A stretch of DNA of 64,000 bases from Treponema putidum. Its GTDB lineage: Bacteria > Spirochaetota > Spirochaetia > Treponematales > Treponemataceae. Below, piece after piece: positions 53,987 through 62,030 of the stretch. The position numbers and the translations under genes were made by a program. The notes beneath the pieces are model-generated. The model saw nothing but the letters and a program-made list of their open reading frames with translations. It was not told the DNA's origin and searched no databases. The stretch spans positions 310,001 through 374,000 of the forward strand of contig NZ_CP009228.1 in NCBI RefSeq assembly GCF_000755145.1. The letters run 5' to 3'. Position 1 is the first letter of the stretch; each line of letters opens with the position of its first letter.

Positions 53987-56900
53987 GATCTACTTCCCCT
54001 AACGATAGATTTAAAGCCTTTGCAATTTCACTGTTTTTCCATCCTTGCCGGGAAAGTTTTAAGACATTTTCTTTAACACTTATTGACGGACTTCCGCTTT
54101 CATTCCGTTCAGGTTTTTCGCCTTTAAAGAGGTCTGCCATCAGTTTTAGCTGAGATTCGGACTCGCTTGAGATTTCTTTTAGTCTGGTTTCAGTGGCGGC
54201 AAGCCAGCTTCTGGCCTGTTTTAAGTTATCCATTTTCGAGTTTAAATCTTCCAATGTAGAATCTACGTTTTCAATTTGCTCACAAACGGCTTCTGCTCTA
54301 CCCTGATTTGATAAAAGAGTTTCAAGCGTTACCTTTATCTTTTCCATCTCAGGTGGAATCACACTTACCTCTTCTTTAAATTTTTTAATATCCGATTCAA
54401 GCTCTTTTAAATTTTCAAAAGCTGAATCAATGCTTTCAAGAGTTTGGTTTAATACGGCTTCTTTTTTCTCCAGTCTTTCATAGCGGGTATTTACATCACC
54501 GATACCTTCTTCAAGTTTTCGAATTTGTACTTGATATTGCTGCAAGTCATCATTTACAGCCGTAAGCTCGATAATCTTTTTGTCCATAGAATCGGAAAGA
54601 TTATTGAGTTTTACAAATTCACCTTCCAACAGCTCAATATTTTTGCGTTCATTCATAAAGCGATTAACTTTCTGCTTTGCCTCTTCTTCCAAATGAGTAA
54701 CTTTCTCATATTGAAGGGCCAAATCGTCCATTGCAGTCCTGTATACTTCAAATTTGGTAACCTCACTTTTAAGAGAAGCAATATCTTTTTCCAAGCCCTC
54801 TTTTAGTTCATCAGCCCTATCAAAGACTTTAGTTTGAGTAATAAAGGCATTTTGTTTTTTATCAATTTCTTCTATGATTGAATTTAAGCGGTCTGAATCG
54901 GCTTGTATTTTTTCACGTACCTTTTCTTGGGTTTCATCAAGCCGGTTTCTTACTTCGAGAATCATGTCATTTATATTCTGAACCGAAATTTCTGCCTCAG
55001 AAGCCGCATCCTTAATTTTTTTATTGATTGCCTCATTGAGTTTTTCTGCCTCAGCATTAAAGCGGTTTGTAACTTCGGAAGCATGTTCTTCGATAGCCTT
55101 ATTTGCAGATGCAATCTTATCATCAACGGAATTTAACTTTGCCTGAATGCCATTAAAGGTTTCGCCGTTCTTTGCAACAAAATCCTTGTATTGCGCATTG
55201 TACTTAGCATCAAGATTTTTAATTGCATTTTCAGTCAAACCGGCAAAGTTTGTAATCTTTTCGTCAAAAAAGGAGCGGGCATCGGTAAACTGTTGATCCG
55301 TACGGGACTTCCATGTCTCAAAGTCTTTTTTAATTGTCTCAAACTGCTCCTCCGATTCTCCCTTTATTGAAATAAGTTTTTCTTGCAAAGTCTTTGAAGT
55401 GTTTTCAAGCTCTGCATTTTGATTTGATATAGCCTCTTGAACCTGCCCCTTATAAGAAGCAAGCTCACCTTCAAGCTGTTGCGAAGCCTTTGTTTTTATC
55501 TGATTTACATCTGCACGGAAAGATTCTATATATTTCTCTACGGTACCGTCTACGGCAGAAACTCTTGCATTTAGACCGGATTCAGCATTTTTAACCTTTT
55601 CATCCAGTTTTGCAAAAAGAGCCTTATATTCTTCGGCTGCCTGACCAAGTCTTGCACGCAGGTCAGCCTTATATTTTTCTTCCAAGTCCTTCCTTGCCGA
55701 TTCATTCTCTGAGGCAAGAAGAGCCATGTTTGCAGACACATCTTCCTTCCACTGATCAAAACTGAGGTTAATAGCTTCGCTTCGCTTTGCAAGGTCTGCA
55801 AAAAAATCGTCTTCAAACATTTTCAGTTTTTCGGAAACATTTGTATAAGCTTTTGCTTTTAAATCATCAATACCGGCATCTATAGCCTTCATCCTCTCTC
55901 GTATTTTTTCGGAATTAGCGGTAAACTCGTTAAAAAAGTTTTGCTGACTTTGCTTTGCGGCGTTTACATAAGAAGAGAATTCGGTCATCATTTCGTTTTT
56001 AATAAGGCCTTGAGATTTTTCGATTTCCTCTTTTAAGCTGTCGACGTTTTCAATGGCCTTTTCAAATTTTTTAAACCTTTCTTCGGTTTGAATTTTAAAC
56101 TCATTTAATTTTTTGTCTGAAAATTTAGAAAGAGAATTTATATTTTCCTGAAAATTGGCTGCAAGAGAATTAAATTGAGAACGCATTGTAGCTTCGGTCT
56201 GATTTAAATCGGCAGAAATCGCATCCGATCTTACCGAAACGGCATCTTCCGCTTCCTTTAGCCTTTCCGAAATGGAATCTATACGGGAAGAAATATTTTC
56301 TTCTTTTTCGGAAAAATCCGAATTCATTTGAGCAAGGTAGTCTTTAGCCTGAGTTTCCCATTCCGTTTTAAATTCGGCAGCCATCTGCCTTGTCCGATTT
56401 AAATTATCGTCCATCTGAGCTTCAATCTCTGCAGCGGTTTCTTCAAATTCCTTACGGTAGTTTTGAACCCTTTCTGCCGTTTCTTCCTTCAATTTAGCAA
56501 AAGCAGCTTCTTGAAGAGCACCGGCCTTATCTGCAGCGGAATTATATGCTTCCTTGTAAATATCTTGAAGTTTAATGGAAGTAACTTCCAATAATTCTCC
56601 CGTATCCCTTTGGGCAGAAGCAAGACGGTTTTCAACGTCGTTTATTACAAGCCTCATTTCATCTAATATTTTGCTTTTATATTCGCTTAATTTTGCATCT
56701 GCTTCGGCTGCAAAGTTTTGTTTTAATTCAGGGATGCTTTCGGTAAGATTATTAAGCTGAACCCTTGCATTATTGATAGCTTTTGCAAGCGAATCGACAA
56801 AATCGGCTTCTCTTGTAATTTCCGTTAAATTTTTTTCTGCCAGGGAGGTCATGTCCATAAGTTTTTGAATAGTTTGTCCGGATTCTGAAATATATTCGTC

Positions 56901-57203
56901 TATTTTTTTGATGGTCTCTGCACGAGCTTCCACAGTTTCCGTTTGTTTTAAAAACATCTTACTTAGGTCATCGAGCTTTTTTACGGTTGCAATAGCCGTA
57001 CTTTGCTGAACCGCAAGTTCGGTGGAAAGATCGCTCAAAGAAGAGTTTTTTTCGTTTATAAAGACTTCAAGGTCTTCTTTTATTTTATCTCCATACCGTT
57101 TTGCTTTTTCGATGGATCGGTTATTTTTATCGCTTTGCCTAAAAGCAACAATAATACCCACACAAATTGCCAAGGTTACAATATTGAATAGAATATAATT
57201 CAT
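53964..57203 (-). CDS. Giant membrane-anchored coiled-coil protein (SpiroCoCo type)
   Basis: A 1079-residue protein. An N-terminal transmembrane helix (FNIVTLAICVGIIVAF) is followed by nearly 1000 residues of charged heptad coiled coil without breaks. A separate C-terminal segment, LKLSRQGWKNSEIAKALNLS followed by LGEVDLILEYKR, looks like a helix-turn-helix. Spirochaetes have a lineage-specific family with this plan. Orientation would be inside-facing, given the short N-terminus, so a role in the cytoplasm next to the inner membrane, for example shape or nucleoid tethering, is possible; this is inference. Last gene of the galK-to-coiled-coil run. Confidence 0.82.
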   Translation of the reverse strand: MNYILFNIVTLAICVGIIVAFRQSDKNNRSIEKAKRYGDKIKEDLEVFINEKNSSLSDLSTELAVQQSTAIATVKKLDDLSKMFLKQTETVEARAETIKKIDEYISESGQTIQKLMDMTSLAEKNLTEITREADFVDSLAKAINNARVQLNNLTESIPELKQNFAAEADAKLSEYKSKILDEMRLVINDVENRLASAQRDTGELLEVTSIKLQDIYKEAYNSAADKAGALQEAAFAKLKEETAERVQNYRKEFEETAAEIEAQMDDNLNRTRQMAAEFKTEWETQAKDYLAQMNSDFSEKEENISSRIDSISERLKEAEDAVSVRSDAISADLNQTEATMRSQFNSLAANFQENINSLSKFSDKKLNEFKIQTEERFKKFEKAIENVDSLKEEIEKSQGLIKNEMMTEFSSYVNAAKQSQQNFFNEFTANSEKIRERMKAIDAGIDDLKAKAYTNVSEKLKMFEDDFFADLAKRSEAINLSFDQWKEDVSANMALLASENESARKDLEEKYKADLRARLGQAAEEYKALFAKLDEKVKNAESGLNARVSAVDGTVEKYIESFRADVNQIKTKASQQLEGELASYKGQVQEAISNQNAELENTSKTLQEKLISIKGESEEQFETIKKDFETWKSRTDQQFTDARSFFDEKITNFAGLTENAIKNLDAKYNAQYKDFVAKNGETFNGIQAKLNSVDDKIASANKAIEEHASEVTNRFNAEAEKLNEAINKKIKDAASEAEISVQNINDMILEVRNRLDETQEKVREKIQADSDRLNSIIEEIDKKQNAFITQTKVFDRADELKEGLEKDIASLKSEVTKFEVYRTAMDDLALQYEKVTHLEEEAKQKVNRFMNERKNIELLEGEFVKLNNLSDSMDKKIIELTAVNDDLQQYQVQIRKLEEGIGDVNTRYERLEKKEAVLNQTLESIDSAFENLKELESDIKKFKEEVSVIPPEMEKIKVTLETLLSNQGRAEAVCEQIENVDSTLEDLNSKMDNLKQARSWLAATETRLKEISSESESQLKLMADLFKGEKPERNESGSPSISVKENVLKLSRQGWKNSEIAKALNLSLGEVDLILEYKR

Positions 57204-57275
57204 TAAAAAGTCCCACCTTTTTTTACACTAGGCCTCATCTTAAATCAGAAAAAACCTGTCTTACATCATATCAGA

Positions 57276-57977
57276 TTATATCATAAATTTCAATAATTGG
57301 CGATAGTTTGAAAAATAAATATCGGGTTTTTCGGCATCTTTTTGAGCAAAAATCTTTTTAAATAAAATAAATAATCGGCTCTTTATGCAGGCTGTATACA
57401 TTCCCGCAGCCTTTGCCCCTGCAACATCATACTTGAGATTGTTTCCTACATAAAGAATCTTATTGCAAGGCAGCTCAAGGGTTTCTGCCAATTTTTTAAA
57501 AGATAAGGGAGAAGGCTTTAGAGCTCCTATCACCTCTGTTCCTAAGACTACATCGCATAGGGGTAAAATGCCCCATACATCATTTTTTTGTTCAGGTAAA
57601 AAATCTGAAAGAAGAGCAATTTTAAGGCCTTGACTTTTAAATTCTTCTATGGCTTCTTTTACAAAGAAAAAAGGTTTTATTTTTGCAAAACGTTTTTTCC
57701 AACCTATATAAATTTCTTGATCTAAAAATGTTTTTACCTCAGCTTGGGGCTTCCCGCTATGCCTGCTCAATATTTCGGCTTGAAAATCAAAAAAATCGTT
57801 TAAAAGTTTATTAGGATTTTTTTTCTGCCATAATCGAATATCCTTGCGGGTCTTATTAAATGCTGACATAAGATTAAAATTTTTTAAAAGAAAGGGAATT
57901 ATATGCAAATTAAAATGCCACGAAGGATAAAGTGTACCGTCAATATCAAAAGCTATAGCAGAAATACCGTACTTCAT
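57276..57977 (-). CDS. HAD-superfamily hydrolase
   Basis: A 233-residue phosphatase-like protein with all HAD motifs: AIAFDIDGTLY (I, nucleophile Asp), ALLSDFLPEQ (II), GALKPSPLSFKK (III, Lys) and LYVGNNLKYDVAGAKAAG (IV). A helical cap lies between I and II, type C1. The substrate is not predictable. It follows the NHL/VWA gene by 12 bases and precedes the coiled-coil gene. Confidence 0.88.
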   Translation of the reverse strand: MKYGISAIAFDIDGTLYPSWHFNLHIIPFLLKNFNLMSAFNKTRKDIRLWQKKNPNKLLNDFFDFQAEILSRHSGKPQAEVKTFLDQEIYIGWKKRFAKIKPFFFVKEAIEEFKSQGLKIALLSDFLPEQKNDVWGILPLCDVVLGTEVIGALKPSPLSFKKLAETLELPCNKILYVGNNLKYDVAGAKAAGMYTACIKSRLFILFKKIFAQKDAEKPDIYFSNYRQLLKFMI

Positions 57978-57989
57978 AGTCTTTTATTT

Positions 57990-60044
57990 CTACTCCAGCG
58001 GAGCAAAGTATCCTATTTCATCACGGCCCGATCTTTTTAAAAGCTGAACTTCAACTTCGACGGGTAAGAAGGCTCTGCCGAAGTCGGTAGGCATCGTAGA
58101 AGTATATTTCAGCTGATACATTCCTAAAGGCTTTTCGATAATATCATCGATAATAGGTTTCAATCCTTTTTCGGCATATATGTATGAGGTCTTACCGCCT
58201 GTCTTTTTTGCAAGATAGCTCATTTCAGAAGCCGGAGCTCCCTTTTTTAAACTAATGGGGTAAAAACTTATATTGTTATTCTTCATATATGCGGCAAGAT
58301 CATTTAAATTATATTGCTTAAAATTATCAGAATTAGGATCGCTGAAATTCAAAAAAAGGACGGCTCTTTTTTGTTCCGCATTTATCAGCTCCCCTGCGGC
58401 AAGACGTAGAGCAAGATCGAATTTCCAGTCGGCTGAAGCCGGAGCTTTTATACGGTTAGGCATGGTTATCAAATCGGCAGGCGAAAATTTCCCTTCCAAT
58501 ACCGGAACCGATGAAGCGGAAATAAGATTTATTTTTCCTTTACCCTGCATTGCTTCTGCAATTTCTTTTAAGGCAGCCTCTATTAAGGCCTTTTCTTTTA
58601 TAGAATCGGGAGACCTTTCAACAATGACGGCTATGTCGCAAGTTTTGTTAAGGTAGGAAGAACCGGTAAGGGCATAATCAACAACAGGCCTGTTTTCTTC
58701 CGTGATTATAAAGTTATCCTGTGTCAAACCTACAATCTGTTTTCCGTCCCGGTTTTGAACGCTTACTTCAACTAAAACTTCAGGAAATTTATCGGAATAA
58801 ACTTTTTTTATCAATACAAAAAGCCCGCCTGCAAGTTCATTTATTCTTGAAGTTATTTCTACCGTTTGATTTTTATGATCTATCAAAAGAAGGCTCCCGT
58901 TTACATCAGGAACGGCTGCCGTAATTTTAGCCGGTGCATTTCCTAAGCTGGTCAACTCGGTTACGGTCGAAAAAGCAATATCGATGAGGTAAGCCTTGTT
59001 ACCGGCAGAGGCAACCAGATTGCCGTTCCACTCCCTAAGGGACTCTATTTGTTTTAAAGTGCCTTCAGGCAGAAGGGCTTGAATAAAGTTGCCCGCCGTA
59101 TCAAAGGTATAAACCGCACCCTTTACCGCATCGGCTGCATAAACAATCCCGTCAACAACCGCTATGCCTGAAGGAGCCGTAAAACCTCCAAAGAGGCCGC
59201 TTTTGTTTCCAAAGGTAAAAAGAGGCTCTCCGGCAGAAGAAAAAACTACAATTCTTGCATTTCCAAAATCACAAACATAGATATTACCGTATCCGTCTTC
59301 AGCTAAAAATTGCGGGCCTATGAGCTCTCCGTTTCCGCGGCCTCTTTTTCCGAAAGATTTTATAAAAGAGCCGTTTTTATCTAAAAGAGAAAGCCTATCC
59401 GAAGCAAATTCCGAGACCAAGAGGTTCCCGTCCGATAAGGCTATAACATCAAACGGCCTATCAAAGCCTTGAATAGGACCTCTCGTTCTATCCAGAATGA
59501 TACCGTTTACATTAAAGTGCAAAAGCTCGTTTGAGCCGTAAGCCGTCATCCAAAAAGATCCGTCCGAAATAGCTGCTATTGAAAGCGGCTGGCGGAAAAG
59601 CTCTACTTTGCCGTTATGAGAGGTAAAGGAAGAGTTTTCCACATATGTTATGTTATCTGAAGAATAAGGAGTCAGGCTCCTCGATTCTTTTAAAATTTCC
59701 ATTTTATTTTTTAAAAGCATTCCGCCGTAACCTGCCGCTTCTGCAAATTCCCATTGGCTTAGGGCTGCACCTTCAATACCCGAACTATAATAGGCCTTTC
59801 CAAGCCAATCTAAAATTAAAGATTCTCCGGGCAAATAAGAAAGGGCTTTTTCAAATAAAAGGACGGCCTCATTAAAGGTTCCCCGATAATAAGCTTGGAC
59901 GCCTCGTCTAAATTCTTCAGCTGCGACCCTCTTATCTGAAGATGACGGATTATCGGTAAAATTTTTATCCTGTGAAAAAAGAGGTACAGAAAATAAAATT
60001 AAAATTATAAATGCAATTTTATAAAACTTTATACCTAACCTCAT
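57990..60044 (-). CDS. Secreted protein with TPR, NHL beta-propeller and VWA-like domains
   Basis: A 684-residue exported protein (signal FYKIAFIILILFSVPLFS). TPR-like helices occur at ~40-110 (FNEAVLLFEKALSYLPGES). NHL-type repeats at ~130-400 form a propeller with recurring patterns such as GNIYVCDFGNARIVVFSSAG. A C-terminal VWA-like domain starts near TCDIAVIVERSPDS. The metal-binding DxSxS of true VWA domains is altered (ERSPDS), so it may not bind Mg2+. A periplasmic scaffold or sensor is plausible. It is 2 bases after the TPR gene, so both are tightly coupled. Confidence 0.8.
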   Translation of the reverse strand: MRLGIKFYKIAFIILILFSVPLFSQDKNFTDNPSSSDKRVAAEEFRRGVQAYYRGTFNEAVLLFEKALSYLPGESLILDWLGKAYYSSGIEGAALSQWEFAEAAGYGGMLLKNKMEILKESRSLTPYSSDNITYVENSSFTSHNGKVELFRQPLSIAAISDGSFWMTAYGSNELLHFNVNGIILDRTRGPIQGFDRPFDVIALSDGNLLVSEFASDRLSLLDKNGSFIKSFGKRGRGNGELIGPQFLAEDGYGNIYVCDFGNARIVVFSSAGEPLFTFGNKSGLFGGFTAPSGIAVVDGIVYAADAVKGAVYTFDTAGNFIQALLPEGTLKQIESLREWNGNLVASAGNKAYLIDIAFSTVTELTSLGNAPAKITAAVPDVNGSLLLIDHKNQTVEITSRINELAGGLFVLIKKVYSDKFPEVLVEVSVQNRDGKQIVGLTQDNFIITEENRPVVDYALTGSSYLNKTCDIAVIVERSPDSIKEKALIEAALKEIAEAMQGKGKINLISASSVPVLEGKFSPADLITMPNRIKAPASADWKFDLALRLAAGELINAEQKRAVLFLNFSDPNSDNFKQYNLNDLAAYMKNNNISFYPISLKKGAPASEMSYLAKKTGGKTSYIYAEKGLKPIIDDIIEKPLGMYQLKYTSTMPTDFGRAFLPVEVEVQLLKRSGRDEIGYFAPLE

Positions 60045-60046
60045 GT

Positions 60047-60727
60047 TTAGGCCTCCCGTGCATCAGAAGTTATCATTTCAAAGTGATGGAGTATAATTTT
60101 ATTATCGGGTAATTTTTCTTTTGCTCTAATAATATAGGATTTAGCTTCCGAAGACAGATTCATCTTGTGATAAATCAAAGCCATCGAATCCAAATAGGCC
60201 GGATTTTCGGGCTGTTTTTCTACAGCTTTTTTGCAGAGGAGCAAGGAGCGTGTCAGGTCTCTATCCGTTTCGGCTAAGATATAGGCCAACCCGTTTAGGG
60301 CGGTGCTGTTTTCGGGAGCGGTCTTTAAGGCTTTTTCATAGTAGTCTATAGCTTTTTCGGTTTCCTGATGCTCATAATAAACATAGGCTAAAGAAGAAAA
60401 AACTTGTACGGATTCATAACCTGCTTCAATAAGTTTTGAAAGTTCAAATTCTGCAAGTCTTGTTCTGCCTGTATTTGCATAAATAAAAGCTAAAATCAAT
60501 CTGCATTGATAGACCTTTGCAATATCCTTACTTGCAGTTACTACCTGCTCAAGGTATTCGAGAGCTTGCTCATATTCCGCCAAGCGGGAATATATCAAAC
60601 CTATATAGTAGTTTATTTCGATTTTTATAAGATCATTTTCCGTACTTACACTTAAAAAGAAAACCAAGGCTTCCTGATAGTCTTTTCTATTATATAGGTT
60701 TACACCTTCTTTTAACTCGGAATACAT
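60047..60727 (-). CDS. Tetratricopeptide-repeat protein
   Basis: A 226-residue protein made of about six TPR units, for example EYEQALEYLEQVVTASKDIA, AIDYYEKALKTAPENSTALN and LLLCKKAVEKQPENPAYLDS. There is no signal peptide, so it is cytoplasmic. The ATG at 60727 follows GGGGAGG directly; a longer reading to 60781 would start ahead of the ribosome site. It lies just before the exported TPR/NHL/VWA gene and may be its assembly partner. Confidence 0.85.
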   Translation of the reverse strand: MYSELKEGVNLYNRKDYQEALVFFLSVSTENDLIKIEINYYIGLIYSRLAEYEQALEYLEQVVTASKDIAKVYQCRLILAFIYANTGRTRLAEFELSKLIEAGYESVQVFSSLAYVYYEHQETEKAIDYYEKALKTAPENSTALNGLAYILAETDRDLTRSLLLCKKAVEKQPENPAYLDSMALIYHKMNLSSEAKSYIIRAKEKLPDNKIILHHFEMITSDAREA

Positions 60728-60813
60728 AGCCCCTCCCCTTTTAAAGATTATACAGAAAAAAAACTTTTTACACAATAGCAAAAAAAGCTCACTTCATCAA
60801 TCTTAAAGCCCTA

Positions 60814-61968
60814 TCAAAAAATTCTTGCACAGCCTGCCGGTTTTGCCCTGTATATCAAAGGCTTAAACCCAAAAATTCTTTCGTAGTCTCCGATTTTTTC
60901 TACATAGGCTTTTGCATCTTGATCTCTAAGAATTGTATAAGTACATCCCCCGAAACCTTTTCCGGTCATTCTGGCACAAACCAAATTAGATGCTGAAGGT
61001 TCCGTAAATTCCAAAGAACGCTTAACCAGCCAATCCAACTCAGGACAAGAAATTTCAAAACGGTCCCTAAGGCCGTCATGGGAGCGGTTTAATATACGTG
61101 AAAGCATTGTGTTGTCTCTACGTTTTAAGGCATCCACAGCTTCATCAACACTTAAAGATTCTCTGATAATATAGGTAACTCTTCTGCGGACAGATTCGGG
61201 TATTTCTATCTCTTCAAGCATCTTTTCGGTCAAATACATCATATTTTTAGGCATATCCGGCTGCTTTTTTACCAGCTCGTAGGCTTCCACACATTCGTCC
61301 AAACGCGCCGCCAACTCTTCACGGGCAATTATGCGGGGTACTCGGGAATCGGTCAAGATAATGGAATGGTCTTCTATTGGGAACGGATAAATATCGGCTG
61401 TTCTTTTTCGATGGTCGGTACGCACACAATGATTTGATTTTGCAAAAAGGGCGCACAAAATATCGGCTCTGTGGGCATAGGTGTTTAAATGCTGGACATT
61501 CGCATATTCAAGAATATCTACCAGATCGCCTTTTGTGAGCTTTGGAGCAAATAATTTGCGTAATATAAGAGCCGTCGCAGTTTTAAGAGCATTAGGAGTT
61601 CCCAGCCCTGCATCGGCGGGTATTTCAGATAGAATGGTAAAATTTAAGCCGGAAACATGATATCCTAAGTCATTAAAGGCAGAAATAACGGCCTTAACCG
61701 AATTAGCCCATCGATCTTCCTTTTTATACCTGAGACCGGAATAGGATATTTTTTTCCTCTCATTAAGCGAAATTGAAAATAGCCTAAAGTTATTATCGCT
61801 GCGCCTTGATGCACAAACATACAAATAATGGTTAATGCTCATAGAAAGAGTATTCCCTTGAGCAAACCATGTATGCTCTCCGAGAAGATGAAATCGGCCC
61901 GGGGCGGCAGCACATACTTCAGGTTCATCGCCATATTCATCAATATGAAATGTAACTATTTTTTGCAT
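60814..61968 (-). CDS. Galactokinase-like GHMP kinase with altered motifs
   Basis: A 384-residue GHMP-superfamily protein, aligned best with galactokinase. Motif 1 is APGRFHLLGEHTWF (24-35): Arg25, Glu31 and His32 are kept, but the sugar-contacting Asp of GEHTDY is Trp34. The ATP loop is IPADAGLGTPNALKTA instead of P..AGLSSSAA. The catalytic Asp is probably Asp169 (HRADIL in place of the MDQ motif). Motif 3 MTGKGFGGC is normal. The sugar substrate is therefore uncertain. It begins with a leaderless-type promoter shared with lnt. Confidence 0.78.
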   Translation of the reverse strand: MQKIVTFHIDEYGDEPEVCAAAPGRFHLLGEHTWFAQGNTLSMSINHYLYVCASRRSDNNFRLFSISLNERKKISYSGLRYKKEDRWANSVKAVISAFNDLGYHVSGLNFTILSEIPADAGLGTPNALKTATALILRKLFAPKLTKGDLVDILEYANVQHLNTYAHRADILCALFAKSNHCVRTDHRKRTADIYPFPIEDHSIILTDSRVPRIIAREELAARLDECVEAYELVKKQPDMPKNMMYLTEKMLEEIEIPESVRRRVTYIIRESLSVDEAVDALKRRDNTMLSRILNRSHDGLRDRFEISCPELDWLVKRSLEFTEPSASNLVCARMTGKGFGGCTYTILRDQDAKAYVEKIGDYERIFGFKPLIYRAKPAGCARIF

Positions 61969-61974
61969 AATTAT

Positions 61975-62018
61975 ATAATACTCGTTATATTGAAATTTTT
62001 CAATAAAAATGGTTAAAT
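61975..62018. promoter_or_regulatory. Overlapping divergent promoters of galK-like gene and lnt
   Basis: Minus strand: TTGAAA (62003-61998), 17-bp spacer, TATTAT (61980-61975), 6 bases before the galK-like ATG. Plus strand: TTGAAA (61990-61995), 17-bp spacer, TTAAAT (62013-62018), 12 bases before the lnt ATG. Each -35 box lies inside the other promoter's spacer. Neither gene has a Shine-Dalgarno. Confidence 0.78.
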
Positions 62019-62030
62019 AGATATATAAAT

